Shown here one piece after another: positions 16,584-25,918 of a DNA stretch of 33,646 bases. Each line of letters opens with the position of its first letter. Position 1 is the stretch's first letter. The notes under the pieces were generated by a model, which ran no database searches, was not told the DNA's origin, and saw only the letters and a list, made by a program, of their open reading frames with translations. The position numbers and the translations under genes were made by a program. This stretch comes from Hoeflea sp. (GTDB lineage: Bacteria; Pseudomonadota; Alphaproteobacteria; Rhizobiales; Rhizobiaceae). The stretch lies in NCBI RefSeq assembly GCF_030682515.1, contig NZ_JAUXOD010000107.1, forward strand, positions 1 through 33,646, written 5' to 3'.

Positions 16584-16633
16584 TCGCACATTTTTGTTCG
16601 ATAAGCAATCCGTTCTCGCACATTTTTGTTCGA
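16584..16633. repeat. Two perfect 18-base direct repeats upstream of hicAB
   Basis: Copies at 16584-16601 and 16616-16633 are identical over 18 bases and lie 32 bases apart start to start, about three DNA turns. They sit 30-80 bases upstream of the hicA start, where an autoregulated toxin-antitoxin promoter is expected, so HicB is the likely ligand. An ATG inside the repeats is in frame with hicA and gives an alternative start, but the family start favours the TTG at 16554. Confidence 0.65.
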
Positions 16634-16713
16634 CACTTCCGGCAACGCATCGCCTTGCGAGGCACAGCTCATCTGCGCCCGGATCGGCATCTCTTGTTTT
16701 CAGCAATTTTTCA

Positions 16714-16733
16714 TTGATTGACCGATCAATCAA
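16714..16733. promoter_or_regulatory. Predicted BetI operator
   Basis: This 20-base near-perfect palindrome has arms TTGATTG and CAATCAA around a six-base centre. It begins 64-83 bases before betI. Known BetI sites in other bacteria contain TTGATTGG-type half-sites, so this is very likely the choline-responsive repressor site for the operon. It sits in an AT-rich promoter stretch. Confidence 0.8.
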
Positions 16734-16796
16734 AAATAGACTGTCACTTCGTTGCGCCTGCTTGCGACACGCGATCCTGACCCGGGAGATTCGCCG

Positions 16797-17390
16797 ATGC
16801 CGAAAATTGGAATGGAGCCGATCCGCCGCAAGGCTTTGACCGACGCCGCCATCGAGGCCATCGGCGCGCGCGGCTCGATGGATGTGACGATGTCGGACAT
16901 CGCCGGCCGCGCCGGGGTCTCGGCGGCGCTGGCGCATCATTACTTCGGATCCAAGGAACAGTTGATCACCGAATCCGTGCGCGCGCTGCTGCGCGAGCTG
17001 AGGGGCGATGCCGAACAGGCGCTGAAAGCCGCCGGCAGCCACCGGGCGCGCGTGTCGGCGGTCATCGCCGTGAGCTTTTCCGACAAGCAGTTTTCCGACG
17101 AGGTGGTCGCGGCCTGGCTCGCCTTCTATGTCGACGCGCATCGGTCGCCCGACATCAGGCGGCTGTTGTCGATCTATGCACGGCGGCTGCATTCCAACCT
17201 GATGAGCGGCCTGGGTCCGATCGCCGGCGAGAGCGACGCCGAGCGCATCTCCGAGGGCGCCGCGGCGATGATCGACGGGCTCTACATCCGCAAGGCGCTC
17301 GGCACGGGGCCGGCGCGCCACGACGCGGTGGCGCTGGTCGAGGACCATATCGAGACGCAATTGTCGGAAATCCGCAGGAGGACAGTATGA
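16797..17390 (+). CDS. betI: Choline-responsive TetR-type repressor BetI
   Basis: This is a 197-residue TetR-family regulator. The start [14 protein letters not shown] matches the BetI N-terminus closely, and the helix-turn-helix is [19 protein letters not shown] (about 33-51). In this family choline relieves repression of the genes for glycine betaine synthesis. ATG 16797 follows GGGAG by seven bases, and the longer open frame upstream is rejected. The stop overlaps the betC start by four bases (ATGA), so the genes are translationally coupled. The predicted operator just upstream implies autoregulation of the whole operon. Confidence 0.95.
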   Translation: MPKIGMEPIRRKALTDAAIEAIGARGSMDVTMSDIAGRAGVSAALAHHYFGSKEQLITESVRALLRELRGDAEQALKAAGSHRARVSAVIAVSFSDKQFSDEVVAAWLAFYVDAHRSPDIRRLLSIYARRLHSNLMSGLGPIAGESDAERISEGAAAMIDGLYIRKALGTGPARHDAVALVEDHIETQLSEIRRRTV

Positions 17391-18931
17391 GCACGACCGA
17401 GCGGGCAGGCGCCCGCCCCAACATTCTCATCATCATGGTCGACCAGCTCAACGGGACGTTCTTCCCCGACGGGCCGGCCGGGTTCCTGCATGCGCCGAAC
17501 CTGAAGAAGCTTGCCGCGCGCTCGGCCCGATTTTCCGCCAACTACACCGCCTCGCCGCTCTGCGCGCCCGCCCGCGCCTCGTTCATGTCGGGACAGCTGC
17601 CGCGGCGGACGCGGGTCTATGACAATGCGGCGGAATTCGCCTCCGACATTCCGACCTATGCGCATCACTTGCGCCGCGCCGGCTACTACACCTGCCTGTC
17701 GGGCAAGATGCATTTTGTCGGCCCCGACCAGATGCACGGCTTCGAGGAGCGATTGACCACCGACATCTATCCGGCCGATTTCGGCTGGACGCCGGACTAC
17801 CGCAAGCCCGGCGAGCGGATCGACTGGTGGTATCACAATCTGGGCTCCGTCACCGGCGCCGGCGTGGCCGAGATCTCCAACCAGATGGAATATGACGACG
17901 AGGTGGCGTTCTTCGCCACCCAGAAGCTGCATCAGCTGTCGCGCACCAGCGACGATGCCGATGCAAGGCCCTGGGCGCTGACGGTGTCGTTCACCCATCC
18001 GCATGACCCCTATGTGGCGCGCAAGAAGTACTGGGATCTCTACGAGGACTGCGCCGAACTCGACCCGCGCGTGGCGCCGATCCCCTATGAGGCGATGGAC
18101 CAGCATTCGCAGCGGCTCTACAAGGCCAATGACAGCGAGCGTTTCGATATCACGGAGGACAATGTCCGCCGCTCGCGCCAGGCCTATTTCGCCAACATCT
18201 CCTATCTCGACGACAAGATCGGCGGCATTCTCGACACGCTCGAGGCCACCCGCATGGCGGACAACACCATCGTCGTGTTCTGCTCCGACCATGGCGACAT
18301 GCTGGGCGAACGCGGCATGTGGTTCAAGATGTGCTTCTTCGACGGATCCGCACGCGTGCCGCTGATGATCGCGGTGCCGGGGCGAGACGGCCGGCTTGTG
18401 GCCGAGCCCACCTCCAATCTCGACATCACGCCGACGCTGGCCGAGCTCGCCGGCGTCTCGCTTGCCGAGGTCGCGCCCTGGACCGACGGCGAAAGCCTGG
18501 TCGCGGTGATGGGCGGCGAGACGCGCACGGCGCCGGTGCTGATGGAATATGCGGCCGAAGGCTCGCAGGCGCCGCTCGTGGCGATCCGCGACGGCAAGTA
18601 CAAGTTCAGCCATTGCGAACTCGATCCGCCGCTGCTGTTCGATCTCGAGGCCGATCCCGAGGAACTCACCAATCTCGCCGCCGATCCGGCGCATGCCGAG
18701 CATGTGGCCGGTTTCATGGCCCGGGTTCGGGCGAAATGGGACATGGGACGCTATGACAGCGAAGTGCGCGAGAGCCAGGCGCGGCGCTGGGTGGTCTACG
18801 AGGCGCTCCGAAACGGCAATTACTACCCCTGGGATTTCCAGCCGCTGCAGAAGGCCTCGGAGCGCTACATGCGCAACCACATGGACCTCAACATTCTTGA
18901 GGAATCGCAGCGGTTTCCGCGGGGAGAATGA
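17387..18931 (+). CDS. betC: Choline sulfatase
   Basis: This is a 514-residue type I sulfatase. The CxPxR signature is LCAPARAS, with Cys59 as the residue converted to formylglycine. Asp19-Gln20 near the start and [13 protein letters not shown] (about 304-316) supply metal and substrate contacts. The C-terminal tail (about 455-514, from [10 protein letters not shown]) is the choline-sulfatase-specific domain involved in oligomerisation. The enzyme hydrolyses choline-O-sulfate to choline and sulfate in the cytoplasm, feeding betA and betB downstream. A strong AGGAGG precedes the ATG, which overlaps betI by four bases. A separate formylglycine-generating enzyme is not in this window. Confidence 0.95.
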   Translation: MSTTERAGARPNILIIMVDQLNGTFFPDGPAGFLHAPNLKKLAARSARFSANYTASPLCAPARASFMSGQLPRRTRVYDNAAEFASDIPTYAHHLRRAGYYTCLSGKMHFVGPDQMHGFEERLTTDIYPADFGWTPDYRKPGERIDWWYHNLGSVTGAGVAEISNQMEYDDEVAFFATQKLHQLSRTSDDADARPWALTVSFTHPHDPYVARKKYWDLYEDCAELDPRVAPIPYEAMDQHSQRLYKANDSERFDITEDNVRRSRQAYFANISYLDDKIGGILDTLEATRMADNTIVVFCSDHGDMLGERGMWFKMCFFDGSARVPLMIAVPGRDGRLVAEPTSNLDITPTLAELAGVSLAEVAPWTDGESLVAVMGGETRTAPVLMEYAAEGSQAPLVAIRDGKYKFSHCELDPPLLFDLEADPEELTNLAADPAHAEHVAGFMARVRAKWDMGRYDSEVRESQARRWVVYEALRNGNYYPWDFQPLQKASERYMRNHMDLNILEESQRFPRGE

Positions 18932-18932
18932 G

Positions 18933-19571
18933 ATGCTGACAGTCTGGGGACGAGCCACCTCGTCGAATGTGCAGGCCGTGATGTGGACCATCGCCGAACT
19001 TGGCCTTGCCCACACGCGCCATGATCTGGGCCTTGCTTACGGCGGCCTTGATACCCCCGAGTATCGCTCGATGAATCCGAACGGCCTGGTGCCGACGGTG
19101 CAGGATGGCGAGGGTCCGCCGATGTGGGAAAGTGCGGCGATCGTCCGCTATCTCGCCGCGACCTATGGCGACGAGGGCTTCTGGCCGCGCGACCCGGCGG
19201 CGCGGGTGCAACTCGACATGTGGGCCGAATGGATCAAGACGACCTTCGCGCCGCATTTCGGCGGCCGGGTGTTCTGGCCGCTGATGGGCCGGCCAGCGGG
19301 CGGACCCGACGCCTTCCCTGCCGCGGTCGAGGGATTGAAGCCGCTGGCCAGGATGCTGAGCGAACGGATCGGCGCAGGTCCATACCTGGCGGGCGAGAAA
19401 CTGAGCTTCGCCGACATGATCATCGGTGCCCAGCTCTACCGTTACTACACGCTTGACTTCGATCGCGCCGACACGCCCGCGCTTGACGCCTATTACGCGA
19501 GGCTCTCGGCGCGCCCGGCCTATCGCCAGCACGCGATGGTCTCCTATGAAACCCTGAGGATAGCCACATGA
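18933..19571 (+). CDS. Glutathione S-transferase encoded inside the bet operon
   Basis: This is a 212-residue GST. The N-terminal thioredoxin-like domain begins [18 protein letters not shown], giving a Ser/Thr near residues 9-11 as the likely glutathione-activating residue. [19 protein letters not shown] carries the cis-Pro and gamma-glutamyl-binding block. The C-terminal helical domain has [13 protein letters not shown]. The ATG is one base after the betC stop, with GGGGAGA as ribosome site, and its stop overlaps the betB start by four bases (ATGA). It is therefore fully embedded in the betaine operon. The known BetC-BetA-BetB pathway needs no GST. A role in handling the toxic betaine aldehyde intermediate or oxidative by-products is my inference. 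Confidence 0.9.
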   Translation: MLTVWGRATSSNVQAVMWTIAELGLAHTRHDLGLAYGGLDTPEYRSMNPNGLVPTVQDGEGPPMWESAAIVRYLAATYGDEGFWPRDPAARVQLDMWAEWIKTTFAPHFGGRVFWPLMGRPAGGPDAFPAAVEGLKPLARMLSERIGAGPYLAGEKLSFADMIIGAQLYRYYTLDFDRADTPALDAYYARLSARPAYRQHAMVSYETLRIAT

Positions 19572-21034
19572 CCGTTCAGCCCCAAGCCTCCCACCACATC
19601 GCCGGCACCTATGTCGAGGACAGCGCGGGGGCGGTGATCGAGAGCATCTATCCGGCCACAGGCGAGGTGAACGCCCGGCTCCATTCGGCCACACCGGCGA
19701 TCGTCGAGCAGGCGGTCGCGGCAGCAAAGGCCGCGCAGCCGGCCTGGGCGGCCTTGAAGGGCGTGGAGCGCGGGCGGATCCTGCTGCGCACGGCCGAGAT
19801 CCTGCGCGCGCGCAACGAAGCGATCAGCCGCATCGAGACGCTCGACACCGGCAAGGCGATTCAGGAGACACTGGTGGCGGACGCGGCCTCGGCCGCCGAC
19901 GCGCTCGAATATTTCGGCGGGCTCGCCGGCGCCATCACCGGCGAACACATCGATGTGGGCGGCGGCAACTTCGTCTACACGCGGCGCGAGGCCCTGGGCG
20001 TCTGCGCCGGCATCGGCGCGTGGAACTATCCGATCCAGATCGCCGCCTGGAAATCGGCGCCGGCGCTCGCCTGCGGCAACGCCTTCATCTTCAAGCCGTC
20101 GGAAATGACGCCGCTGACGGCGCTGCTGCTGGCCGAGGCTTTTGCGGAGGCGGGTCTGCCGGCGGGCCTGTTCTCTGTCATCCAGGGCTATGGCGATGTG
20201 GGGGCCGCGCTCGCCTCCCATCCCGAGATCGCCAAGGTGTCGCTCACGGGCTCGGTGCCGACCGGCGCCAAGGTTCTGGCGGCGGCCGCGCCCTCCATCA
20301 AGGCGGTGACCATGGAACTCGGCGGCAAGTCGCCGATCCTGGTGTTTGACGATGCCGACCTCGAAAGCGCCATCGGCGGGGCGATGCTCGGCAATTTCTA
20401 TTCGACCGGCCAGATCTGCTCGAACGGGACGCGGGTGTTCGTGCAGCGCGGCGTCCATGACCGTTTCCTCGCGCGGCTGAAGACCCGCACCGAGGCAATC
20501 CGGCTGGGCGATCCGCTCGATCCCGACACGCATCTGGGACCGATGGTGTCCGTCGCGCAGCGCGACAAGGTGCTGGGCTATATCGAGACCGGCAGGCGCG
20601 AGGGCGCGCGGCTCCTGACCGGCGGCGGCGTGCCGGAGCTGCAGGGGTTTGAGGCCGGCGCCTGGATCCAGCCGACGGTCTTCGCCGACGTCACCGACGA
20701 CATGACGATCGCGCGGGAAGAGATCTTCGGGCCGGTGATGAGCGTGCTCGCCTTTGATGACGAGGACGAGGCGGTGGGCCGCGCCAACGACAGCCAGTTC
20801 GGTCTGGCGGCAGGCGTCTTCACCGCCGATCTCGCGCGCGCACACCGGGTGATCTCCAGGCTTGAGGCAGGCACGACCTGGATCAACGCCTACAACCTGA
20901 CCCCGGTCGAGGCGCCCTTCGGCGGCGTCAAGCAATCGGGCATCGGGCGGGAGAATTCACGCGCGGCGATCGAGCACTACACCCATCTCAAGAGCGTCTA
21001 CGTGGCCACCGGCCCTGTCGACAGCCCGTATTGA
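19568..21034 (+). CDS. betB: Betaine aldehyde dehydrogenase
   Basis: This 488-residue aldehyde dehydrogenase oxidises betaine aldehyde to glycine betaine with NAD(P). Catalytic and binding residues are visible: Asn153 (AWNYP), Lys176 (FKPSE), the LTGSVPTG cofactor loop (226-233), Glu250 (MELGGKSP) and nucleophile Cys284 ([10 protein letters not shown]). The CSNGTRVFV sequence after the Cys is typical of BetB. The start overlaps the upstream GST by four bases after a GAGGA ribosome site, and betA follows 23 bases after the stop. Length and context both match the rhizobial betB. Confidence 0.95.
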   Translation: MTVQPQASHHIAGTYVEDSAGAVIESIYPATGEVNARLHSATPAIVEQAVAAAKAAQPAWAALKGVERGRILLRTAEILRARNEAISRIETLDTGKAIQETLVADAASAADALEYFGGLAGAITGEHIDVGGGNFVYTRREALGVCAGIGAWNYPIQIAAWKSAPALACGNAFIFKPSEMTPLTALLLAEAFAEAGLPAGLFSVIQGYGDVGAALASHPEIAKVSLTGSVPTGAKVLAAAAPSIKAVTMELGGKSPILVFDDADLESAIGGAMLGNFYSTGQICSNGTRVFVQRGVHDRFLARLKTRTEAIRLGDPLDPDTHLGPMVSVAQRDKVLGYIETGRREGARLLTGGGVPELQGFEAGAWIQPTVFADVTDDMTIAREEIFGPVMSVLAFDDEDEAVGRANDSQFGLAAGVFTADLARAHRVISRLEAGTTWINAYNLTPVEAPFGGVKQSGIGRENSRAAIEHYTHLKSVYVATGPVDSPY

Positions 21035-21057
21035 GTTTGGCTAAAGGACATCCCACC

Positions 21058-22728
21058 ATGCAAGCAGATTTCGTCATCATCGGGGCCGGTTCGGCAGGCT
21101 CGGCCATGGCTTCAAGGCTGAGCGAGGACGGGAAACATTCGGTGATCGTCATCGAGCACGGCGGCTCGGATTTCGGACCGTTCATCCAGATGCCCGCCGC
21201 ACTCTCCTACCCGATGAACATGGGGCTCTACGACTGGGGCTACTCGACCGAGCCCGAGCCCCATCTCGGCAATCGAAGGCTTGCGGCGCCGCGCGGCAAG
21301 GTCATCGGCGGATCGTCCTCGATCAACGGCATGGTGTTCGTGCGCGGCCACGCCGAGGACTTCAACCACTGGGCCGCAGAAGGCGCGACGGGCTGGTCGT
21401 TTGCCGATGTGCTGCCCTATTTTAAGCGCATGGAAACCTCGCATCAGGGCGGCGGCATTGGCGGCGAGGACGGCTGGCGCGGCACCGACGGGCCGCTGCA
21501 TGTGAAGCGCGGTCCGGCGGTCAATCCGCTGTTCAAGGCCTTCATCGAGGCGGGCCGGCAGGCGGGCTACGGGGTGACAGAGGATTACAACGGATCGCGC
21601 CAGGAGGGCTTCGGCCTGATGGAGCAGACCATCCACAAGGGCCAGCGCTGGTCGGCGGCGGAAGCCTATCTGAAACCCGCGCTCAAGCGCCAGAATGTGA
21701 GTCTCGTCAGAGGTTTGGCTCGTCGCGTTACGATCGAGAATCACCGCGCCACCGGCGTCGAGATCGAAGCTCATGGAAAGATTCAGGTTGTTCACGCACG
21801 GCGTGAAGTCATCATTGCCGCCTCCGCCTTCAACTCGCCCAAGCTGCTGATGCTGTCGGGCATCGGCCCGGCCGCGCATCTTGCCGAGCACGGCATCGCG
21901 GTCGTGGCCGACCGGCCCGGCGTCGGCGCCAATCTGCAGGATCACCTGGAACTCTACATCCAGCAGGAATGCATCCAGCCGATCACGCTCTACTCCAAGC
22001 TCAACCTCGTCTCCAAGGCGCTGATCGGGGCGCAGTGGCTGTTCCTGAGAAAGGGGCTCGGCACTTCGAACCAGTTCGAGGCCTGCGCCTTCGTCCGCTC
22101 GGCGGCTGGCGTGCCCTACCCCGACATCCAGTTCCATTTCCTGCCCGGCGCGATCCGCTACGACGGCAAGGCGGCAGCCCCGATGCACGGCTTCCAGGCC
22201 CATGTCGGGCCGATGCGCTCGCCCTCGCGCGGGCATGTGCGGCTGCGTTCGAATGACGCGAAGGCCGCGCCGATGATCCGGTTCAACTACATGAGCCACG
22301 ACGAGGACTGGCGCGATTTCCGCCGCGCCGTGCGGATCACCCGCGAGGTCTTCGGCCAGGCCGCCTTCGACCCCTATCGCGGCATGGAGATCCAGCCCGG
22401 CGCGCATGTGCAAAGCGACGACGAACTGGACGGCTTCATCCGCGACCACGCCGAAAGCGCCTACCATCCCTGCGGCACCTGCCGGATGGGCCGGGCGGGC
22501 GACGCGGACGCGGTGGTGGATCCGGAAACCCGCGTCATCGGTGTGGACGGCTTGCGCGTGGCCGACAGCTCGATCTTCCCGCGCGTGACCAACGGCAATC
22601 TCAACGGCCCGTCGATCATGACCGGCGAGAAGGCCGCCGATCACATCCTGGGCCGGACGCCGCTGGCGCCGAGCAATCTCGAGCCCTGGATGAACCCCGA
22701 CTGGCGCGAGAGCGACCGGCTCGCCTGA
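21058..22728 (+). CDS. betA: Choline dehydrogenase (GMC oxidoreductase)
   Basis: This is a 556-residue flavoprotein of the glucose-methanol-choline family. The ADP-binding [13 protein letters not shown] (9-21) opens the protein, [14 protein letters not shown] (about 83-96) is the first GMC signature, and the C-terminal [10 protein letters not shown] and [11 protein letters not shown] blocks carry the catalytic His and Asn. It oxidises choline to betaine aldehyde, usually at the membrane with a respiratory acceptor. ATG 21058 follows AAAGGA; an upstream TTG in frame is rejected. A ~110-base stretch (21695-21805) uses codons such as AGA, AGT, TTG, GCT and GTT that are rare elsewhere in this gene. 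This is the last gene of the operon. Confidence 0.95.
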   Translation: MQADFVIIGAGSAGSAMASRLSEDGKHSVIVIEHGGSDFGPFIQMPAALSYPMNMGLYDWGYSTEPEPHLGNRRLAAPRGKVIGGSSSINGMVFVRGHAEDFNHWAAEGATGWSFADVLPYFKRMETSHQGGGIGGEDGWRGTDGPLHVKRGPAVNPLFKAFIEAGRQAGYGVTEDYNGSRQEGFGLMEQTIHKGQRWSAAEAYLKPALKRQNVSLVRGLARRVTIENHRATGVEIEAHGKIQVVHARREVIIAASAFNSPKLLMLSGIGPAAHLAEHGIAVVADRPGVGANLQDHLELYIQQECIQPITLYSKLNLVSKALIGAQWLFLRKGLGTSNQFEACAFVRSAAGVPYPDIQFHFLPGAIRYDGKAAAPMHGFQAHVGPMRSPSRGHVRLRSNDAKAAPMIRFNYMSHDEDWRDFRRAVRITREVFGQAAFDPYRGMEIQPGAHVQSDDELDGFIRDHAESAYHPCGTCRMGRAGDADAVVDPETRVIGVDGLRVADSSIFPRVTNGNLNGPSIMTGEKAADHILGRTPLAPSNLEPWMNPDWRESDRLA

Positions 22729-23393
22729 GCCTGCCTGGCGATCCCGCCGCCCCCTCTTCCTCGGACACCCGCGGTGCCGCGGCTGGGCAGGGCGCCAGGT
22801 CGATTACCCGTCGGCACAGTCAGTCAAGGCCGGATTCCCGCAACAATCCCTCATGGGTTGCATTTTTTTATTATGCACTTTAAAAGTGAATTTTGCGAAT
22901 GCAATCAACCCACTTACGTTCAAATATAAAACCATTTTCTCTGCGTTTTTTCGTACCGACACTCGCCTACACGCTTGAATTGATTAATATTATTTGACTC
23001 AAATTGGATCACTGTGCTTTACTGATCCCGTCGGAAACCAAGTAATCAGACCCTGTACAGTCTCCTGATTACGATTTGACATCATCGTGAGACATGAACA
23101 GTTTTGGCTCGATCCTATCTGGCCAAACGTCACTCCTTCAAAATGTGAGGTGTGTCATCGCTCTGCATTGCCCGAATTCCTGAGAGTTTCTTTCAGCCGC
23201 CGGAGCCCATCGATCTCATTTCGTCCCCCCGGGCGCACGTCACGTGATGGCGGGCGGGGAGCCGGCATGACCATCCGTGTCCGGCACAGGGGACCGGCGG
23301 CCTGAAAAGGCCGACCGGCGGGCAACGGCTCATGATCTGTCGACAGCGGAGTTTCCGGCGCGGACGTTCACAATCAACAGGTGAGGAACCATC
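22729..23393. promoter_or_regulatory. 665-base AT-rich intergenic region with nested inverted repeats
   Basis: The first ~110 bases are GC-rich and contain a 7-base inverted repeat (22734-22740 with 22793-22799) that may end the bet transcript. From about 22855 to 23080 base composition drops sharply. Within it, one inverted repeat (22855-22864 with 22898-22911, bulged) encloses a 13-base palindrome (22876-22888). A second (23043-23050 with 23066-23073) encloses the 8-base palindrome CTGTACAG. Composition returns to normal by about 23190. A 72-codon open frame at 23087-23305 lacks a ribosome site and looks spurious. The region probably contains the promoter and control sites of the unknown gene that follows. 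Confidence 0.6.
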
Positions 23394-24761
23394 ATGCGCA
23401 AAGTACTGACCAGTCATCCTGACTCCGACGCGGCAAGCGTGGAAAGCTTCCAGGCCAGCCACCCCCTCGCCCTGTCGAGCGAGCACCCCCTGACCACATC
23501 GGCGCTTGTCGATGTCAACGACAAGTCCTGGAACCACCTCTACGGCGCCATGATCGATGGCCTTGGCATCTCGCCCAAGAATTTCCAGCTGATCTATCCC
23601 TTCACCACCTGGGACTGGCCGGTCGTGCCGGTGGGCTACACAGGTGCTGCGCAATGGGACTTCTGCTCCACCGTGCCGCAGTTCAGCGCCACCGGGGAAT
23701 ACACCTCCGCCGGCACCGCCTTCAACGATGCCTATGGCCAGATGCTCAATGTGGTGAGCGCGGCAACATCCGATCCGAAGCTGAAGGCCGACATCGAGCA
23801 GGCGCGCAACATGCTCCAGCTTGCGGTCAACAATTACGACACGATCTACAGGCAGGCGACGGACGCCTATCATAGCGAGACCGGCGGCAGCAACACGCCG
23901 CCCTTCACGGAGTGGCTCGGAACCTTCGGTGGGCGCTCCTGGCGGGCGCAGCTCGAGTCGGCCGACAAGAATGTCCAGGCGCAGCAGGACGTCTACAATC
24001 AACTGCTCTCGGAAGTGACCACGCCGGGGCTGAAGGACGCCCAGGACCGGCTGCGGAACCAGGACTACTACACCAAGCTGCAGGACCCCGCGCTCGCAAG
24101 CTTCCCCGCCGTTCCCGGATACTCGCTGGGGATGGACGCGACCACCTGGCTCAACAAGGTCAAGGCCGGCACCGGCGGCTCCAGCGGCTCGATCGGGTTT
24201 GCGAACTCGCAGTCCGAATATGACTACAAGAAGACCTGGGCCGGCGGCAGCGCCTCGATCAACAAGTTCTTCTGGAGCGTCAATGTCGGCGGCTCGTGGG
24301 AACGGATCGACGAATTCGCCTCGGACTCCTCGCTCAAGGTCGATGTCAGCTTCAAGGCATGGGACCAGATCTCCATCCAGGCCTCGCGCTGGTACAATGG
24401 CGCCTTCGTCACCGGCATCCAGAGCGGCCCCTTCATCCGCGGCTACTCGCCCTATGGCGACAGCAGCACCAAGGCGGTGTGGGGCCCCTCGGGCATCATG
24501 TCGGTGCAGAAGGTCGGCATGCTGGTCTGCTACAAGCCATCCTTCTCGATCACGGTCAGCGATTCGACCTTCAAGTCCTTCTCGGAGAAATGGAGCGTCT
24601 CGGCGGGCCTGCGCATCGGTCCGTTCAGCTTCTCGGGCGGCGGGGGAAGTTCCTCCTCGGGCTGGAAGGCGGATTCGGCGACCAAGACGTTCACCGGCGA
24701 ATCCACCGCCGAAACCGCGCTGATCATGGGCGCCAATATCAACCTGATCAATCCGCAATAG
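23394..24761 (+). CDS. Protein of unknown function, 455 residues, helical middle and Trp/Ser/Gly-rich beta C-terminus
   Basis: I do not recognise the family. The frame is long, has normal local codon use, and begins with ATG seven bases after a strong TGAGGA, so it is a real gene. No signal peptide or membrane helix is visible. Residues 1-45 look flexible. Residues 46-105 are aromatic-rich (TTWDWPVVPVGY). Residues 105-230 are mostly helical with heptad-like stretches. Residues 270-455 alternate polar and aromatic residues as in a beta fold (FFWSVNVGGSWERIDEF, SIQASRWYNGAFVTG), then a Gly/Ser linker (GGGGSSSSGW, 415-424) and a conserved-looking tail (FTGESTAETALIMG). There are only two cysteines (91, 379). 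The gene is alone, after an AT-rich region and before a convergent cysQ. A ligand- or membrane-binding beta protein is possible but unproven. Confidence 0.85.
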   Translation: MRKVLTSHPDSDAASVESFQASHPLALSSEHPLTTSALVDVNDKSWNHLYGAMIDGLGISPKNFQLIYPFTTWDWPVVPVGYTGAAQWDFCSTVPQFSATGEYTSAGTAFNDAYGQMLNVVSAATSDPKLKADIEQARNMLQLAVNNYDTIYRQATDAYHSETGGSNTPPFTEWLGTFGGRSWRAQLESADKNVQAQQDVYNQLLSEVTTPGLKDAQDRLRNQDYYTKLQDPALASFPAVPGYSLGMDATTWLNKVKAGTGGSSGSIGFANSQSEYDYKKTWAGGSASINKFFWSVNVGGSWERIDEFASDSSLKVDVSFKAWDQISIQASRWYNGAFVTGIQSGPFIRGYSPYGDSSTKAVWGPSGIMSVQKVGMLVCYKPSFSITVSDSTFKSFSEKWSVSAGLRIGPFSFSGGGGSSSSGWKADSATKTFTGESTAETALIMGANINLINPQ

Positions 24762-24874
24762 GCCTCAGGCCACGCCTTGCCCCGGTCCCGCGAAACCCGT
24801 CTGGCCTTCGCGGGGCCAGATCTGCATGACGACAGCGTGACCTCGGGCCTTTCCGGACGCTACGCGGGCTCGGC

Positions 24875-25693
24875 TCAGCCGGGATGCCGCCCCCAGCAGA
24901 TGAACCGGCCGCAATCGAAGTTCGAATTGTCGACGCCGTATTCGAGCGGCTTGCCGTCAAGACCGAGCGTCACGCCGCCCGCGGCGCGCAGCACGGCGTC
25001 GCCTGCGGCGATGTCCCACTGATGAAGGTTCACGAGCCGCGGATAGACATCGGCCTTGCCTTCGGCGACGAGGCAGAATTTGAGCGACGAGCCGATATGG
25101 GTCGTCTCGTGCGGCGGCAGGGTGTCGAGCCAGGCCTGGGTCTCGGGCTCCCGGTGGCTGAGGCTGACGAGCGCTACCGGCGTCTTGGGCAGCGCCCGGG
25201 TGCGGATCTCCCGCCGGTTCCGGATCTCGCCGTCGGCGGTGACGTCCGCGGCATGGGCCTTCAAGCCGGCGCCGCTCCAGATGCGCCCCAGGGCCGGCGC
25301 ATAGACCACGCCCGCGACCGGCTTCAGATCGCGGATCAGCGCCACATTGACGGTGAATTCATTGCGGCCAGCGATGAAATCGCCCGTCCCGTCCAGGGCG
25401 TCGACGAGGAAATAGGACGCTTCCTTGCAGCTCGGGCACTTGCCGTCCTCGGCCATCTCCTCGGCGACCACGGGGACGCCCGGAAACTGCGCCTGAAGTT
25501 GCGCGATGATGACGGCTTCCGCCGCCTGGTCCGCCTGGGTCACAGGGGTCGAGTCCGACTTGATCGACACCCTTGCGCCGGCGGCGCGGGCCGCCAGGAT
25601 TTCCTTGCCTGCCGCGATCGCCGCGCGCTCGAAGGTCTCGATCAGATCCGGCAGCGGGCGCGGATCAGGATCGGCAAGGTCTAGGGCGCCCAT
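24875..25693 (-). CDS. cysQ: 3'(2'),5'-bisphosphate nucleotidase CysQ
   Basis: This 272-residue protein belongs to the inositol monophosphatase superfamily. Metal-binding motifs are present: VVAEEM (Glu-Glu), LVDALDGTGDF (the DxxDGT block) and HQWDIAAGDAVLRAAGG (the WDxAAG block). CysQ removes the 3'-phosphate from 3'-phosphoadenosine 5'-phosphate, a by-product of sulfate assimilation that inhibits other enzymes. The position divergent from cysH-cysD-cysN supports that role. The frame is open upstream to 25849, but the extension has no family similarity. ATG 25693 is preferred, although its ribosome site is weak. A CPSC pair just before the active site (about residue 90) is unusual and could make the enzyme redox- or metal-sensitive. 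Confidence 0.88.
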   Translation of the reverse strand: MGALDLADPDPRPLPDLIETFERAAIAAGKEILAARAAGARVSIKSDSTPVTQADQAAEAVIIAQLQAQFPGVPVVAEEMAEDGKCPSCKEASYFLVDALDGTGDFIAGRNEFTVNVALIRDLKPVAGVVYAPALGRIWSGAGLKAHAADVTADGEIRNRREIRTRALPKTPVALVSLSHREPETQAWLDTLPPHETTHIGSSLKFCLVAEGKADVYPRLVNLHQWDIAAGDAVLRAAGGVTLGLDGKPLEYGVDNSNFDCGRFICWGRHPG

Positions 25694-25918
25694 CGGCAGT
25701 GGTCCATGATCAGGTTCCTGGTGACATCTGGCGTCGCATGATTGGCAGACACGGTCAATGTTCAGTGCAGCGCAACAAAGGCGGTATTTGGACGGTTTTT
25801 GTCGTTGTGCCCGCTTAACCGGAACAACCGACCTCATCGGGGCGCACAAAGGAACTGGGATGCCTCGTCTTGTCGGGCGCGCGCGACGATGATTGCGGCT
25901 TCAATCGGAGCCAGCACC

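Noticed and set aside
16596-16631. LexA (SOS) box suggested by repeated GTTC motifs upstream of hicAB
   Set aside because: The alphaproteobacterial LexA box is GTTC-N7-GTTC; here the spacing between GTTC motifs is twelve bases.
21112-22644. A 510-codon open frame on the minus strand opposite betA
   Set aside because: It is an antisense shadow with His/Arg/Gly-rich composition and no motifs; the plus strand is an unambiguous choline dehydrogenase.
23087-23305. A 72-codon open frame upstream of the unknown protein
   Set aside because: No ribosome site, mixed composition across an AT-rich to GC-rich boundary, and no protein-like pattern.
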